DNA from: Burkholderia cepacia
GTDB lineage: Bacteria; Pseudomonadota; Gammaproteobacteria; Burkholderiales; Burkholderiaceae
Assembly: GCF_001039005.1 (NCBI RefSeq)
Contig: NZ_LDWR01000055.1
Location: 1-64,000, forward strand
Reading direction: 5' to 3'
Length of the DNA: 64,000 nt
The stretch's first letter is position 1. Every line of letters begins with the position of its first letter. Below the pieces are notes generated by a model. That model made no database searches, was not told the origin of the DNA, and saw only the letters and a program-made list of their open reading frames with translations. Shown in pieces: positions 63,380 through 64,000 of this stretch. Both the position numbers and the translations under genes were made by a program.

Positions 63380-64000
63380 TCAGATCGAGGGTACTTATCG
63401 TCGAGGACGAATCGGACATCCGCCGTTTCGTGCGGATGGCGCTGGAACAGGAAGGGCTCGACACCTGCGAGGCGTCGACGGCCCGCGAGGCGCGGATGTA
63501 TGCGACGAGCAGCAAGCCCGATCTCGTGATCGTCGATCTCGGGCTGCCGGACGACGACGGCAAGACGTTCATCCGCGAACTGCGCGAGTGGTCGACGGTG
63601 CCCGTGATCGTGCTGTCGGCGCGGCAGCAGGAAGTGGAGAAGGTCGCGGCGCTCGACGCGGGCGCGGACGACTACCTCCCGAAGCCGTTCGGCGTGCCCG
63701 AGCTGCTGGCGCGGGCACGTGCGCAGTTGCGGCGCGCGGCGTTCGTGTCGGCCGACGGGCAAGCGTCGTCGGTCGTGCGCTTCGGCGACGTGACCGTCGA
63801 TCTCGGCCGGCACGAAGTCGTCCGCGGCGGCGCGCCCGTCCACCTGACACGCCTCGAATTCCGGCTGCTCGCCGCGCTGATCCGCGCGCGCGGTGGCGTG
63901 ATCGCCGCGCGGCAACTGCTGGCCGAGGTCTGGGGCATCCACGACGCGGATCGTGCGCACTACGTGCGCGTGTACATGACGAACCTGCGGCAGAAACTCG
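63376..64000 (+). CDS. kdpE: KdpE response regulator (3' end outside window)
   Basis: An OmpR-family regulator; the first 208 codons are in the window and the rest is cut by its right edge. The receiver domain has E10/D11, phospho-acceptor D54 in VIVDLGLPDDDG and K103. The OmpR-type winged helix starts near residue 135 (VRFGDVTVDLGRHEVVRGG) and includes HLTRLEFRLLAALIRARG. Its ATG overlaps the kdpD TGA. It activates the kdp operon when phosphorylated by KdpD. The early end is the window edge, not a frameshift. Confidence 0.95.
   Translation, partial: MIRSRVLIVEDESDIRRFVRMALEQEGLDTCEASTAREARMYATSSKPDLVIVDLGLPDDDGKTFIRELREWSTVPVIVLSARQQEVEKVAALDAGADDYLPKPFGVPELLARARAQLRRAAFVSADGQASSVVRFGDVTVDLGRHEVVRGGAPVHLTRLEFRLLAALIRARGGVIAARQLLAEVWGIHDADRAHYVRVYMTNLRQKL

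Overview
The window is GC-rich DNA with the gene content of a Burkholderia sensu stricto chromosome. The main pointers are a bcpAIOB-type contact-dependent inhibition (CDI) locus with the Burkholderia NxELYN pretoxin motif, a BcpO-like lipoprotein, an OpcP-type porin, a DUF3717 protein and an ESPR-bearing trimeric autotransporter. No rRNA, tRNA, insertion sequence or CRISPR array was recognised.

Layout. (i) 1-4000: 3' end of bcpA (its toxin tip is a PCxxC deaminase), then bcpI, bcpO and bcpB. (ii) 4150-6500: an orphan lipoprotein, a PL7 alginate-lyase lipoprotein and a small P-loop kinase-like protein. (iii) 6765-29258: a second two-partner secretion locus with a small TpsA exoprotein, a TpsB transporter, a parvulin-type chaperone and a 5148-residue TpsA/CdiA ending in a YwqJ-type deaminase. 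It is followed by a YwqK-like (MORN-variant) protein, a short endonuclease V homologue and an orphan gene. (iv) 29450-45160: ordinary chromosomal genes (argG, FUSC membrane protein, diguanylate cyclase, LysP-type permease, LysR regulator, hydrolase). This part also holds a PqiB/MlaD-like gene plus lipoprotein facing a TetR gene across two matching operators, a second TetR/glycosyltransferase pair and a HutC-like repressor. (v) 45375-54730: a BvgS-like hybrid kinase with its LuxR-type response regulator, a small membrane protein, and a trimeric autotransporter with 25-residue stalk repeats. (vi) 54900-64000: a porin, a small unknown protein, and a high-affinity K+ uptake locus in the order kdpF-(27-aa ORF)-kdpA-kdpC-kdpB-kdpD(short)-kdpE (cut by the window end).

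How the parts work together. The window is rich in cell-surface competition and adhesion functions: two CDI/TPS systems with deaminase toxins of different families, their immunity genes, and a large adhesin near a two-component system. The most striking unit is at 26400-28660. A deaminase toxin tip, a YwqK-like protein and an endonuclease V homologue are fused onto a TPS exoprotein in the same order as the Bacillus subtilis ywqJ-ywqK-ywqL genes. This suggests a toxin whose product could be inosine, with binding immunity and repair-type protection encoded together. The toxin tips and the genes behind them are visibly AT-richer than the rest, consistent with module exchange.
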